Positions 33,501-43,795 of a stretch of 64,000 bases of DNA are shown piece after piece. Each line of letters opens with the position of its first letter. Position 1 is the stretch's first letter. Under the pieces are notes generated by a model. The model had not been told where the DNA came from. It saw only the letters and a list, made by a program, of their open reading frames with translations, and made no database searches. The stretch is from Siphlonurus alternatus (Eukaryota; Arthropoda; Insecta; Ephemeroptera; Siphlonuridae), in NCBI GenBank assembly GCA_949825025.1, contig OX463784.1, positions 4,308,885 to 4,372,884 of the forward strand. The letters run 5' to 3'. A program made the position numbers and the translations under genes.

Positions 33501-35756
33501 AGACTAGGTAAAATTAAAATAATGTAAAAATTTAACATTAGTATTTACACAGTATATTTTATTTAGGGCGTCCTCCAAAGCCCAAAGCACCTTTAAAGCC
33601 CAAAGCACCTCCAAAGCCCAAAGCACCTCCAAAACCTAAAGCAATAAAAGCTATTAGAGGAAAAAAGAATAATACTGCTACAACAGCAGAGGCCTCAACA
33701 GCAGATGCAAGTACCTCACAATACATTCCACCACCGACCTCATCAAATAGTGTAGCAGGTAAATATGACTACATTATTATTTGAAAGTTAAAATAAAATG
33801 AGCAATTTTAATATAATTTTATAATTATTATTTTAGGTTCAGTGCCTCAGTATGCAAGTACCTCACAATACATTCCACCACCGACCTCATCAAATGGTGT
33901 AGCAGGTAAATATGACTACATTATTTGAAAGTTAAAATAAAATGAGCAATTTTAATATAATTTTATAATTATTATTTTAGGTTCAGTGCCTCAGTATGCA
34001 AGTACCTCACAATACATTCCACCACCGACCTCATCAAATGGTGTAGCAGGTAAATATGACTACATTATTTGAAAGTTAAAATAAAATGAGCAATTTTAAT
34101 ATAATTTTATAATTATTATTTCAGGTTCAGTGCCTCAATATGCAAGTACCTCACAATACATTCCACCACCGACTTCATCAAATGGTGTAGCAGGTAAATA
34201 TGACTACATTATTTGAAAGTTAATATAAAATGAGCAATTTTAATATAATTTTATAATTATTATTTCAGGTTCAGTGCCTCAATATGCAAGTACCTCACAA
34301 TACATTCCACCACCGACCTCATCAAATGGTGTAGCAGGTAAATATGAGTACATTATTATTTGAAAGTTAAAATAAAATGAGCAATTTTAATATAATTTTA
34401 TAATTATTATTTCAGGTTCAGTGCCTCAGTTTAGCATCACATTTGATCCTTCTGTAATGCTACCATCTCAGTACTTTCCACCCATTGTCAATGCTGGCCA
34501 ACCTACTGCTGCAATAGGTAAATATCGTTTCATTTTTTATTTTTAATGCACTTTGAAGCAAAAAATGTATTTTTTAATTTTGTTTTTGTTTATTTACAGA
34601 TGCATTAACTCGTCATAAAATAACTACAGGAAGCATGTACAAATTGGTACCTCAAACTTTAGGAGCACTTCCAAAAAATCCTCCTCCTATTAAAATAAAT
34701 AAAAAAGCTTTGGAATCTGAAAATACATCTGTCCCAAATGAAGCTGTAATTTCTAATCGTACTGTAGATATTGTTAAGCGAATTACAGGAGTGCAACAAT
34801 ATCAGCTCCAACCCGTCATTGCTGAAAATTCTAATGCTGTAATACATCAGCAACCTATTTTTTCTGCTACACCCCAAATTGAACATCCAAATACCCCTCC
34901 CCCTCCTCCTTTTTCAAACACTGACAATGTTAACACTAATGTGGAGGGTAATATGCAAGCTTCTAATTCTACTGTTGTGCAAGAAAATAATGAGGTTGTA
35001 CCTGAACAATCAGGGAATAGTGTACGTGATGATATTGCTGCCAACACGGCTCAATTAAAAGTTAAACGTAAACATAAAAAACGACATCTTCAAAATGATG
35101 TAGAGACAGAAAGAGCTGTCAGTTCCATTACTATTCAAACTGATAATAAGAAAGATAAATCTGAAAAAGTAAAAAAATTGTCACTTAAAAAGCAAAGTAA
35201 AGCTGTAAACCAAGATGAAAGTAATCATCAATCAACTAAAGAGAGAGTGTTTCATGAGTATGAGGAGAAGCAAAAACAAAAAAAAACTAGATGGAATCCA
35301 AGCATGCCCATTTCACCAGAGGTTTTGCAGTATACTCCTACCCCACTGCATATTTTGAAGCAGCAAAAGAATAATAATCATCGTGACTCCTCTCGGTCCC
35401 GTTCGCGCAGTCCTCATAATAACACACGCAATATTTCTACACCATCTCCTATAACTACTCCTGAGAAAATGCCTAATACTCCTGGTAAATTAATACCTGA
35501 CCTGACTAAAACATGTTCCTCTTCTCATGCAAATCAGCAAAACAAATCAATGCCACGTTTACATTCTCTTTCACCAAGTCCCCCTCCTCCTACACCTTCA
35601 CCTCCTGCTACACTCCCACCTCCTCCTCTTCCTTCTCTTCCTCCTGCTTTTCCTCCTAAAAACACAGTTGAGAATCTTGACGAAAGTTCCTCGTCCTCTG
35701 ACAGCTCTAGCAGCTCAAGCACATCTTCTTCTTCTGATGTAGAAGAAAATGAAGAA
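30549..35756 (+). CDS. Spliced N-terminal region of Polinton polymerase gene
   Basis: Ten exons join in phase: 30549-30780, 33281-33340, 33397-33507, 33567-33758, 33837-33905, 33981-34049, 34125-34193, 34269-34337, 34416-34517 and 34600-35756. All have GT and AG borders. Exons 2-9 are phase 1-1, and the last ends in phase 0 directly before the polymerase exon at 35946. Exon 1 encodes a helical M-E-P-Y-L-E-R-F region. Exons 3-4 give P-P-K-K-R-L-G-R-P-P-K-P-K, an NLS/AT-hook-like stretch, then Lys-Pro repeats. Exons 5-8 are near-identical repeats. The last exon is disordered, rich in Pro, Ser and RS pairs. Exons between 30780 and 33281 cannot be excluded. If the donor at 35757 is ignored, the frame stops at 35780, giving a separate protein. 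Confidence 0.7.
30781..33280 (+). other. Large first intron of the polymerase gene
   Basis: About 2.5 kb. It holds three guanine-run clusters (31045-31076, 31156-31178, 31754-31792) and degenerate repeats built on TATCGTGTGTTATTTTGCGA and GAAGAAATATATTTATGCTA (31840-32250 and again near 32670-32760). Frames of 76-102 codons here have no recognisable content. Confidence 0.5.
33759..34415 (+). repeat. Tandem array of exon-plus-intron units (144 bp)
   Basis: Four full units, each a 69-nt exon beginning GTTCAGTGCCTCAGTATGCA plus a roughly 75-80-nt intron with TAAAATGAGCAATTTTAATA. Exons are 33837-33905, 33981-34049, 34125-34193 and 34269-34337. The end of the preceding exon (from 33708) and the start of the following exon (34416) are partial units. 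Units differ by only a few bases, in both exon and intron, so amplification is recent and whole-unit. Confidence 0.92.
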
Positions 35757-35945
35757 GTGAGTACAAAAAGTACCACATAAAAACAATAATATATTTTTAT
35801 ATGTGTTTTAACTTAAACACTTTTTTTAAATTCTCAGTTGAATTGATATAAAATTAATGTAAAAATGAAAAACAATTATATGTTTAAGATATTTAACACT
35901 TGGCAAATAACATAAATATTAACATATAATCGTTTTTTATTTCAG

Positions 35946-38900
35946 AATCAGCCAATGAACTTACAGGAGGGGAGAGGAGGTTCACAGGTTCAGAAGTCCT
36001 TCACAATACAAGGTAGAAGGAAGAATTATGTAAAAAAATTTAATGTACATGCAATGGAATATGTTTTAAAATTACATAAACCATCTGCAAATGAAAATGT
36101 TTATACACATTACCAAAAAGTTATTGAAGACTTAGTTAAGTTGTTTAAACAAAACACGTCTCCATGCAATAAGATAGGAGTTGTTATTAAAAATAGTATA
36201 AAGGATCTACTGACACCAATTGGCTTGTCCTATCGAGATGTCTCGCAGCTTAGTGCCGACACATTATGGGGTCTCATCTATAGAGTTTCACAGTCAAACA
36301 CAGAGTTTTTCTTAGAGGGTGAAATCTCTGCCCATGTAAATGTTATAGATTTAAACTTTGGAAAAGGATATGACAGAAATCGTATATATGGTAGTGTGAA
36401 TGAATATATAAAAAAAAACAGAGGCGTTATACCAATTATTGCAGAAGGTACAAAATGTCTTGCACATGCTGTTATAGTAGGCTTGGAACTAATAAACAAA
36501 ACACCAAATGTTAAAGACATACAAAAAGATACAAATAGAATGGAAGAGAAAGTTGAGGAATTACTTGACTTAGCTGGTATAAATTTAGAACATGGTGGAA
36601 GTATTGTTGAGCTTAATATAATTCAAGATATTTTGCCTTCTCATATTCAACTTGTGGTTTTTGATGATATTCAGACAAGACACATATTTTTTAAGCGTAA
36701 AATGGATGGTGTAACCTCTCATATATTTTTATTTTTACATGACCACCATTATTCTACCATTTCTAGTATTTGCAATTTTTTTCTATGCTCTTATTACTGT
36801 AAAGAGTGCTTCAGTGCCTATGAAAGCAAAGTTACACACAGGTGTAAGACAAAATGTAGAAAATGTTTTAAATTTCCTATATGTGTACCTGAAAAAAATG
36901 TAAATATTCAATGTGTTGACTGTGGTGGAGATTTCAAATCTCAAACTTGTTATGACAATCATTTGTCTAATATGTTAACCAAAATAAAAAGTGTATGCAA
37001 TTATTATAAATGCTGTACACTCTGTAAAAAAACATATACGCTCTATGCTGGGCGAAAGCATGCTCACACTTGTAGTGAAACTTACTGTAGTAACTGTAGG
37101 ACACATGTTCCTGAAGGTAGACATCATAGATGCTATATAAAGAAGGACACAAAAAAACAACCACCTTCTGAAGAAAATGTAATGTTAGTGTACTGGGATG
37201 CGGAGACAACTCAGGACACTCGAGTGTCCGAAAATGAAAATGATGGATTTTATCATGAATGTAATTTAATTATAGCTCACACACAATGTTCAGTATGTAA
37301 AAATAATGACACAGATGTACCATGTACAAGATGTGGAGGAGATGAAGGAAATAGAGTTCAAGTTTTTCAGTTTGACCCTGTAGCTGCATTTTTAAATTTT
37401 CTTTGCTTGCCAAGAAAAATATTTAGAAAAATAATTTTACTTTGCCACAATTTTCAGGGTTTTGATTCCTATTTACTTATACGACATTTCTTAACAGTCA
37501 TGAATGTAACACCTAAAGTTCTGCTTAGAGGGGCAAAAGTCATTTCTTTAGAATATAAAAAACTAAAATTTATAGACAGTTTAAACTTCTTACCATTGAG
37601 ACTCTCTCTATTGCCAAAAACGCTAGGCCTTGATGAGGATTTAAGCAAAGGTCGGTTCCCTTTTTTGTTTAACAGTTTTGAAAATAGAAATTACGTTGGC
37701 ATTATGCCTGAAGCCAAATATTATGATCCTGATCAGTTATCTGTAGATGAGAGAGAAAAATTTTATAATTGGTACAATAAGAAAGTAAATGAAAATTATA
37801 TATTTGACATGCAAAAAGAAATTTTACATTATTGTAATTTGGACGTAGAAATATTAAGAAAAGCAATGAACAGGTTTAGAGACATCATAATTAAAGTTGG
37901 AAATGTAGACCCTGTAACTGAATGTTTAACTTTGCCACACTGCGCTAGTCTCATTTTTAGGCGTAATCATTTAGAAGAAAATATGTTAGCTGTCTTACCT
38001 GTTAGAGGTTATAGAATGTATGATACTCAGTCTAAAATAGCAATAAAATGGCTCTTGTCACTCGAAAAAACTCGAAACATAAAAATTCAACATGCCGCAA
38101 ATGCTGGAGAGTACAGGACAGCAAGAGGAGGATTCTTGGTGGATGGTTACTCAAATATTAATGGAACAGAAACAGTTTATGAACTAAATGGCTGTTTTTA
38201 TCACTTTTGTGAGTGTCAGGGTGAATTAAACCAGTCTGTTAAATACGCTAATGATCCTCACAGTAACTTGGCAATGAGACGAAGCAACACAGAACGTAAA
38301 ATAGCAGCATTAAAAAACCTGGGGTATAAAGTTGAAGTTATGAAAGAATGTGATTTTATGAGACAGTTGAAAGCAAATCCAACACTTAAAAATTACTTAG
38401 ATGGGCACCCATTGGTATGCGAGACACCTTTGGTACCAAGGGATGCAATGATGGGAGGAAGGTGTGAAAATTTTGCTATCTATGATGAAATTACCGTTGG
38501 AGAAAATGATGAACTTAACTTTCATGATTTTATTTCCTTATACCCTGCAATTTTAAAGTATTTTTCAATGCCAATTCATCACCCTATCATTCATCTTGGT
38601 CCAAATTTTCCAGACTTACAGTTAATAGAAGGATTAATTAAGTGTGTTATTTTGCCACCACGATCTCTCTTCTTGCCACTTCTTCCTTTGAAATTAAATG
38701 ACAAACTGGTTTTTGTTTTATGCAGAACTTGTGGTGAAAACTTGACTCAGGGAGAATGTGTTCACGAAAATGAAATGGACCGTGTCTTATCTGGTACATG
38801 GGTCATAGAGGAAATAAGAAAAGCTCTTTCCTTGGGGTACAAAATAACAAAAATTATTGAAGTATGGGAATACCAGGTTTCAAAATATGATAAAGCAACA

Positions 38901-39812
38901 GGTACTGAAGGTGTGTTTAACTCATATGTAAATGTATTTTTAAAAATTAAACAACAAGCTAGTGGATGGCCTGAGTGGGCAAATGATGAAGCAAGCAAAG
39001 ATAAATATATTCAAAATTACTTTGAAGCTGAAGGAATTATGTTGTGTCGTGATGAAATTGAAGTTAACCCTGGCCTAAGAGCCATTGCAAAGATATTGTT
39101 AAATGCACTGTATGGGCGATTTGCAATGAACTTAGAACGCAGCCAAACAAAAATAATTAAAGATTCAAAGGACTTTTATGATTTACTAACGGATCCTAAT
39201 ATAATTGTCCACACTGTTCATTGTATAAATCAAGAATATGTACTAGTTAATTATGAAACTCCTCTTGAATTAATTCCTCAAAATAATACTGTTAACGTTG
39301 TTGTTGCTTGCTTTGTTACTGCTGGAGCTCGCCTCCGCCTTTATGAGCAAATGGAAATGTTACAAAGAAGGCTAAAATATGTAGATACGGATTCTACGCT
39401 AAGCAGATACAATCCAGGGGACAAAAGAATACCAACAGGAAATAACTTAGGAGATATGAGTTCAGAACTAGACGAGGGATGTATTATTTCTCATTTTGTG
39501 TCTGGTGGAGCAAAACATTACAGTTATAAAGTAATAGATGCAAAAGGTAACAATGTTAAAACTGTAATGAAATGCAGAGGAATATCTCAAAACTTTTCTA
39601 ATAAGGAAATAGTTAATTTTGATAAATTAAAGAGCATGGTTCTTGAAGGAGCACCATCTGAGGTTGTATCAATTCCTAGAAAAATTTTAAAAAATAAAGA
39701 TTTTAATCTTGTGACCAAACCCATGACTAAAGTCTACAGAACAGTAAATTCAAAAAGATGGGTAAAGCCAGACAGCTTTATAACATTTCCATATGGCTAC
39801 AAATCTGACTAA
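35946..39812 (+). CDS. Protein-primed family B DNA polymerase
   Basis: Main exon after the CAG acceptor at 35945; an internal ATG at 35955 opens 1,285 codons. Residues 160-290 resemble an OTU-like region often fused to Polinton polymerases (G-T-K-C168-L-A-H-A, later H264/H265-Y-S-T-I); this is inference. A Cys-rich zinc-binding stretch follows (278-393). The 3'-5' exonuclease has W-D-A-E (414-417), H-N-F-Q-G-F-D504 and Y626-x3-D630. Polymerase motifs are D858-F-I-S-L-Y-P (A), K1046...N-A-L-Y-G1054 (B) and Y-V-D1144-T-D (C). All catalytic residues are present. Within-family knowledge says it replicates the element by protein priming. An AATAAA lies near 39914. Confidence 0.95.
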   Translation, partial: NQPMNLQEGRGGSQVQKSFTIQGRRKNYVKKFNVHAMEYVLKLHKPSANENVYTHYQKVIEDLVKLFKQNTSPCNKIGVVIKNSIKDLLTPIGLSYRDVSQLSADTLWGLIYRVSQSNTEFFLEGEISAHVNVIDLNFGKGYDRNRIYGSVNEYIKKNRGVIPIIAEGTKCLAHAVIVGLELINKTPNVKDIQKDTNRMEEKVEELLDLAGINLEHGGSIVELNIIQDILPSHIQLVVFDDIQTRHIFFKRKMDGVTSHIFLFLHDHHYSTISSICNFFLCSYYCKECFSAYESKVTHRCKTKCRKCFKFPICVPEKNVNIQCVDCGGDFKSQTCYDNHLSNMLTKIKSVCNYYKCCTLCKKTYTLYAGRKHAHTCSETYCSNCRTHVPEGRHHRCYIKKDTKKQPPSEENVMLVYWDAETTQDTRVSENENDGFYHECNLIIAHTQCSVCKNNDTDVPCTRCGGDEGNRVQVFQFDPVAAFLNFLCLPRKIFRKIILLCHNFQGFDSYLLIRHFLTVMNVTPKVLLRGAKVISLEYKKLKFIDSLNFLPLRLSLLPKTLGLDEDLSKGRFPFLFNSFENRNYVGIMPEAKYYDPDQLSVDEREKFYNWYNKKVNENYIFDMQKEILHYCNLDVEILRKAMNRFRDIIIKVGNVDPVTECLTLPHCASLIFRRNHLEENMLAVLPVRGYRMYDTQSKIAIKWLLSLEKTRNIKIQHAANAGEYRTARGGFLVDGYSNINGTETVYELNGCFYHFCECQGELNQSVKYANDPHSNLAMRRSNTERKIAALKNLGYKVEVMKECDFMRQLKANPTLKNYLDGHPLVCETPLVPRDAMMGGRCENFAIYDEITVGENDELNFHDFISLYPAILKYFSMPIHHPIIHLGPNFPDLQLIEGLIKCVILPPRSLFLPLLPLKLNDKLVFVLCRTCGENLTQGECVHENEMDRVLSGTWVIEEIRKALSLGYKITKIIEVWEYQVSKYDKATGTEGVFNSYVNVFLKIKQQASGWPEWANDEASKDKYIQNYFEAEGIMLCRDEIEVNPGLRAIAKILLNALYGRFAMNLERSQTKIIKDSKDFYDLLTDPNIIVHTVHCINQEYVLVNYETPLELIPQNNTVNVVVACFVTAGARLRLYEQMEMLQRRLKYVDTDSTLSRYNPGDKRIPTGNNLGDMSSELDEGCIISHFVSGGAKHYSYKVIDAKGNNVKTVMKCRGISQNFSNKEIVNFDKLKSMVLEGAPSEVVSIPRKILKNKDFNLVTKPMTKVYRTVNSKRWVKPDSFITFPYGYKSD

Positions 39813-40516
39813 ATATATGTATTTTTTATATACCAGATTTTGTTTACTTTGCATGCCTTTTAATATATTTTGTTTGTACTAAGTTTTATGAATTTGCATG
39901 TCTTTTATGATAATAAAAATTATTAAAAATAAAATTCAATCTTCTATATATTATTATTATTTCTAAGGAGTTAAATATTATAACATATAACACACATCAT
40001 TATTTTTTACTAGTTTTTATTTTTTAAGTATGATACATATATTATTATGATAAAATAATGAAAAAACATGTTTTATGCTACACTACTATTTTATTATAAA
40101 GTAAAAACTAATACAATAAATGTGTTTCAATTTAAAAATTAAATGTTAATGTTTAAAGCTAGTATGCTTCTCTATTATATTGGTAAAAAATACAGTATAT
40201 ATGTTTAATACATTTAAACTATTCAATTACAAAGTTAAAAACAATACAGACTACACGGTGATTAAATGTACTGAAAATGAAATGATTATTATTAAGTTAA
40301 AAATACAGTTAATGTTTTATATATCTAAACTATTATATTAAAAAGTTTATATGATGATTAATTATAAAGAAATTAAAAGGATTAATGCTACTATGCTTAT
40401 CTATTACAAAGTTAAAAAAATAATCATGAACAAAATGACTACTTTTTACTACTAATTTGATTATCATATGATGAACAATGAAAAAAATTAACCATACTAT
40501 ACATAATAATTTTCAA
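39813..40516. other. Convergent intergenic region in the Polinton
   Basis: About 700 bp of very AT-rich DNA between the polymerase stop and the end of the minus-strand array. AATAAAAATT and AAAATAAAATTC near 39913-39937 can serve the polymerase transcript. No ORF. Confidence 0.55.
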
Positions 40517-41209
40517 TTACATATCAGATTTCTTTCTGAGACACATGGTTAGCAAATTATCAGCTGAGAGGTTAATCATTTCATACAAACAACGTAAAAC
40601 ATCCAGTCCATTAACAGAAGGGTACACAAACTTAGTAAGATCAAGTTGGTTGAGAATTTTTTTGAAATCTTCACTATGATTTACTTTCATCAAGCTGGAT
40701 TCATGGTCTTTAATAATCTCTTTAACCATTTTGCTGTACAAATCTTTAATCTCATCACACCAGGTTTGCTGTTGATTTGTTAAATAAGTAATGAGAGGAA
40801 ACAATTTAACAAAGTTAAACCAAGTTTTCTCGACAATCCAAATTGAGACGACATTGTCAGATGCCTCAAAGCCAGATGTTGTAGGTTGGAAGTCAGCTCT
40901 CTCGATAACCAACATCTTGTTGGAGTAGGTTGTATCGAAGCGAACCCGCAGCCCCGTTGTTAATGTCATAAATCTTTCTATGTAGTTTGCTGAGTTTGCT
41001 GAGGTCTTGTAAAAGAAGCTAGAGATGGCTGGCTCACAATCCACAAGTTGCTTGAACTCTGCAGAAGTAAATCTAATTTTGTAGGAAGTGCCTGGCTTTG
41101 ATAACCAAACATTTGGTGAAACGTCCTCTGCAACTTGGATTCCACAAGACACAGTTTTGCAGTGGGAAGGAGTCAAGCCGTAAGTTACGTCGAGCAGCTT
41201 TGATGCCAT
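40517..41209 (-). CDS. Polinton protein of unknown function (230 aa)
   Basis: Not assigned to a known family. The first 140 residues look like a folded beta-rich domain (for example V-R-F-D-T-T-Y-S-N-K-M-L-V-I-E-R) and the rest is helical. It is last in the minus array and has its own TATATAAAGG box at 41272-41281, 65-70 bp upstream, abutting the protease stop at 41289. The separate promoter suggests timing different from the capsid genes. No transmembrane segment. Confidence 0.75.
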   Translation of the reverse strand: MASKLLDVTYGLTPSHCKTVSCGIQVAEDVSPNVWLSKPGTSYKIRFTSAEFKQLVDCEPAISSFFYKTSANSANYIERFMTLTTGLRVRFDTTYSNKMLVIERADFQPTTSGFEASDNVVSIWIVEKTWFNFVKLFPLITYLTNQQQTWCDEIKDLYSKMVKEIIKDHESSLMKVNHSEDFKKILNQLDLTKFVYPSVNGLDVLRCLYEMINLSADNLLTMCLRKKSDM

Positions 41210-41271
41210 TGTGATGATGTGTGTCTCTTTACAGGTAAGTTTAAAATGAAGAAAATATTATACAGGATTTC

Positions 41272-41281
41272 CTTTATATAG
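41272..41281 (-). promoter_or_regulatory. TATA box of the 230-aa gene
   Basis: TATATAAAGG on the minus strand, immediately beyond the protease stop codon. Confidence 0.5.
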
Positions 41282-41288
41282 TGAAAAA

Positions 41289-41837
41289 CTACCACTTAGC
41301 GCATGCGCACTTTGCTCGACATATTAAGTCTTCGTTTTTTGCTTTTTTATGTCCCTTAACAACATCAAAAAATAATCGAAATCCAAGGATTGCATATGCA
41401 TCATTTGAATAAACATCATTACAATGAAAGTTATGAATAAAATTATTTAAACTAATATAATGTGCTTTTGCACTTACAAATAATATACAATAGTGTCCAC
41501 ATACAGATGAAGTTAAACTTTGCAATGTTTTAGTATTATTTACACAATTATCACTGTTTCTTTTAATGAATTGTTCATGACTTTTTACAATTGAAGGTAG
41601 CCCATATGAATCAAAATATTCAGCGTTACCAAAATTATCAAAGTAAATTGCCACCCAGTGAGCACCTGGCATATCTTGTTTGTCTGTGTTCACAATGTAT
41701 GCACTATTTTTCCTTGCCTTCTTTGGCAACGTATCAGCTGCATAAACACCTTTGAATATTTTTTTTGTGTAGGGGTCTCTTTGAAGCACACGACTTATAT
41801 CCAAGTTCGTTAATGGAGCATAATGTATGCTCTCCAT
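41289..41837 (-). CDS. Adenain-like cysteine protease
   Basis: 182 aa. Catalytic pattern of the adenovirus-type maturation protease: G-A-H60-W-V-A-I-Y-F, E-Y-F-D76-S-Y-G, Q106 and S-S-V-C113-G-H-Y-C, with the same seven-residue Gln-to-Cys spacing as adenain. In the Polinton context it should cleave capsid-assembly proteins. The start codon abuts the major capsid stop codon at 41838, so the two were probably co-expressed; the insertion in the capsid gene may therefore reduce its expression. No lesion seen. Confidence 0.93.
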   Translation of the reverse strand: MESIHYAPLTNLDISRVLQRDPYTKKIFKGVYAADTLPKKARKNSAYIVNTDKQDMPGAHWVAIYFDNFGNAEYFDSYGLPSIVKSHEQFIKRNSDNCVNNTKTLQSLTSSVCGHYCILFVSAKAHYISLNNFIHNFHCNDVYSNDAYAILGFRLFFDVVKGHKKAKNEDLICRAKCACAKW

Positions 41838-42338
41838 TTAGAAATCAACTGTCACTTTTCGGTCTTTGCATATCTCCACCAGGTTCTGGAACTCAGCGTA
41901 AACTACACAAGTCAAAGTGTCTGTTAAACTTTTGTCAAACCGTATTTCCAGCTCAATCACACTATTCTTTCGTAAGTTCCACATGTGAAGGTTTGAAGAC
42001 AAATCTGGAGACAAGTCAAAAGTATGTATCACATACCCTCCAGCTCCATACTCATCCCTATTTATATGGTAACCATCGTCACTGAAATTAATTCTGGTTC
42101 CTTGAAATGTGTGGAAATATGAAAGAATGTAGTCAGGAGCTGCAGGTTCAAATGTCATTTCAAGTGGTCTAGTAGTGACTGGTACTCCATCTCGAGTAAG
42201 TGAGACATAATTCATATTATAATGTTGGAAGTCAAATGGGTTCAATGTATAATCTCCATTTACAGCTTTGTTCTTGGTGAGTCCAAAAAACACTCTTACA
42301 GGAGTCGGGCCGCTATTTATGAAAGCATCTTCAACCAC
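41838..42338 (-). pseudogene. Major capsid protein, C-terminal fragment
   Basis: The capsid part starts at 42311 (G-P-T of the duplicated target) and runs 157 codons to the stop. It contains N-P-F-D-F-Q-H-Y-N, typical of the second jelly roll of Polinton double-jelly-roll capsid proteins. The first nine residues of the open frame (M-V-E-D-A-F-I-N-S) come from the terminal inverted repeat of the inserted element, not from the capsid gene. It stays in the same frame as the N-terminal fragment if the insertion is ignored. Confidence 0.93.
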
Positions 42339-42539
42339 AGAACACCCTTTTCAAAATTCACGCTGATTGGACAAAAATTTAATCACTGCGCCAACTGGTG
42401 ACAGTGTTTGGCACTAAATACTGTCAGCTGGCAGACGACAAAGTAAAAATGTAAACAAACGCATTTTTATGATTTTGTCAGAAATTACTTAACTGGCAAT
42501 TAATTATCATTACAAATTGAATCCAAACGAATAATTCTC

Positions 42540-43795
42540 ATTTTTAAATATTAATAAACAAGAAGTAAGTACATAATATTTAGTTTTAAGTGCTTTTAAT
42601 GTTTTTACAATGAAAAGTGCAGATAAAAGTGCAAGAACTTTTTTACTATCATAAGAAAAAAATACATAAGTATATACATAAGTATATAATATATATAGTT
42701 ATATATTATGCATATTATGTCATTGAAATAATGCACTATCATAATATTATAATTACGAAGATTAATTAAGGTTTGGCTATATGTAATCTTATTAATTATT
42801 GTACATATTGTAGCCACGTTTTTATGTAATTTGTTATGCGTGGTGTGTAAAAATTTAAATATAATAATAAATATAATATATATTAATATATATATATATA
42901 TGATCATTACAAATTATTACATCTCAGCACTCATTACAAATCTTGCTCATTTCATTTCACATAGATTAATTTTGCGCGTATGATGTTATGTTTATCATAG
43001 AATCTTACGTTTGATTTTAATACAGTGTATAACTTTACTGTAGCTCTAGCTGCATGCGGTACGTTAATGAAAATAATGAATTTCTTAAAAGAAAACTTTA
43101 TTAAAGAAACTGTGTAAAATAGATTTTTATTCTGTAACTGTCATGTTGTCTAAATATACTATAACCATTATTATTATATATCATGCTCTGGGATATTAGC
43201 TCTGTTCGTAAATACACAAAATAAAAAAAAAGTGTTTCATAATAATTATAATGGATATTGTATATTTAGACGACAGTGACAGAATAAAAATCTATTTTAC
43301 ACAGATCGATCCTTTAATAAAATTTTCATTTAAGAAATTCATTACGTATAACCGCATGCAGCTAGAGCTACAGTAAAAAAGTTATATACTGTATTAAGAT
43401 CAAACAAAAAATTCTATAATAAACATAACATCATACGTGTAAAATTAATCTATGTGAAATGAAATGAACAAGATTTGTAATGAGTACTGAGATGTAATAA
43501 TTTGTAATGATATATTATAGTATAAAATATATATATTAAATTTTTACATACCACACATTACAAATAAATACGTGGCTACAATATGAACAAGAATTAATAA
43601 GATATTACATACAGCAAAACCTTAAATAATCATCGTAATTTTAATATGTATCGTGTATTATTTCAATGACATATGCATACTTTTATATTGATAGTAAAAA
43701 GTTCTTGCACTTTTAACTGAACTTTTGATTGTAAAAATATTAAACGCACATAAGACTAAATAGTATGTACTTAATTGTTTTTTATTGATGCGTCT
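42540..43795. repeat. Large palindrome within the inserted element
   Basis: Two arms of about 600 bp centred near 43185. For example TAGCTCTAGCTGCATGCGGT at about 43039 pairs with ACCGCATGCAGCTAGAGCTA at about 43350, and AAGTGCAAGAACTTTTTTAC with GTAAAAAGTTCTTGCACTTT. Both outer ends run into (TA)n or TA-rich sequence. It could be a separate foldback element nested in the larger one. Confidence 0.85.

Noticed and set aside
31566..33507. Small frames in the Polinton left region as independent genes (31566-31796, 32680-32988, 33181-33507)
   Set aside because: They lie in the intron or overlap the phased exons in another frame. No domain or promoter supports them.
34659..35776. Minus-strand frames opposite the Pro/Ser-rich exon
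   Set aside because: Shadow frames of a low-complexity coding exon.
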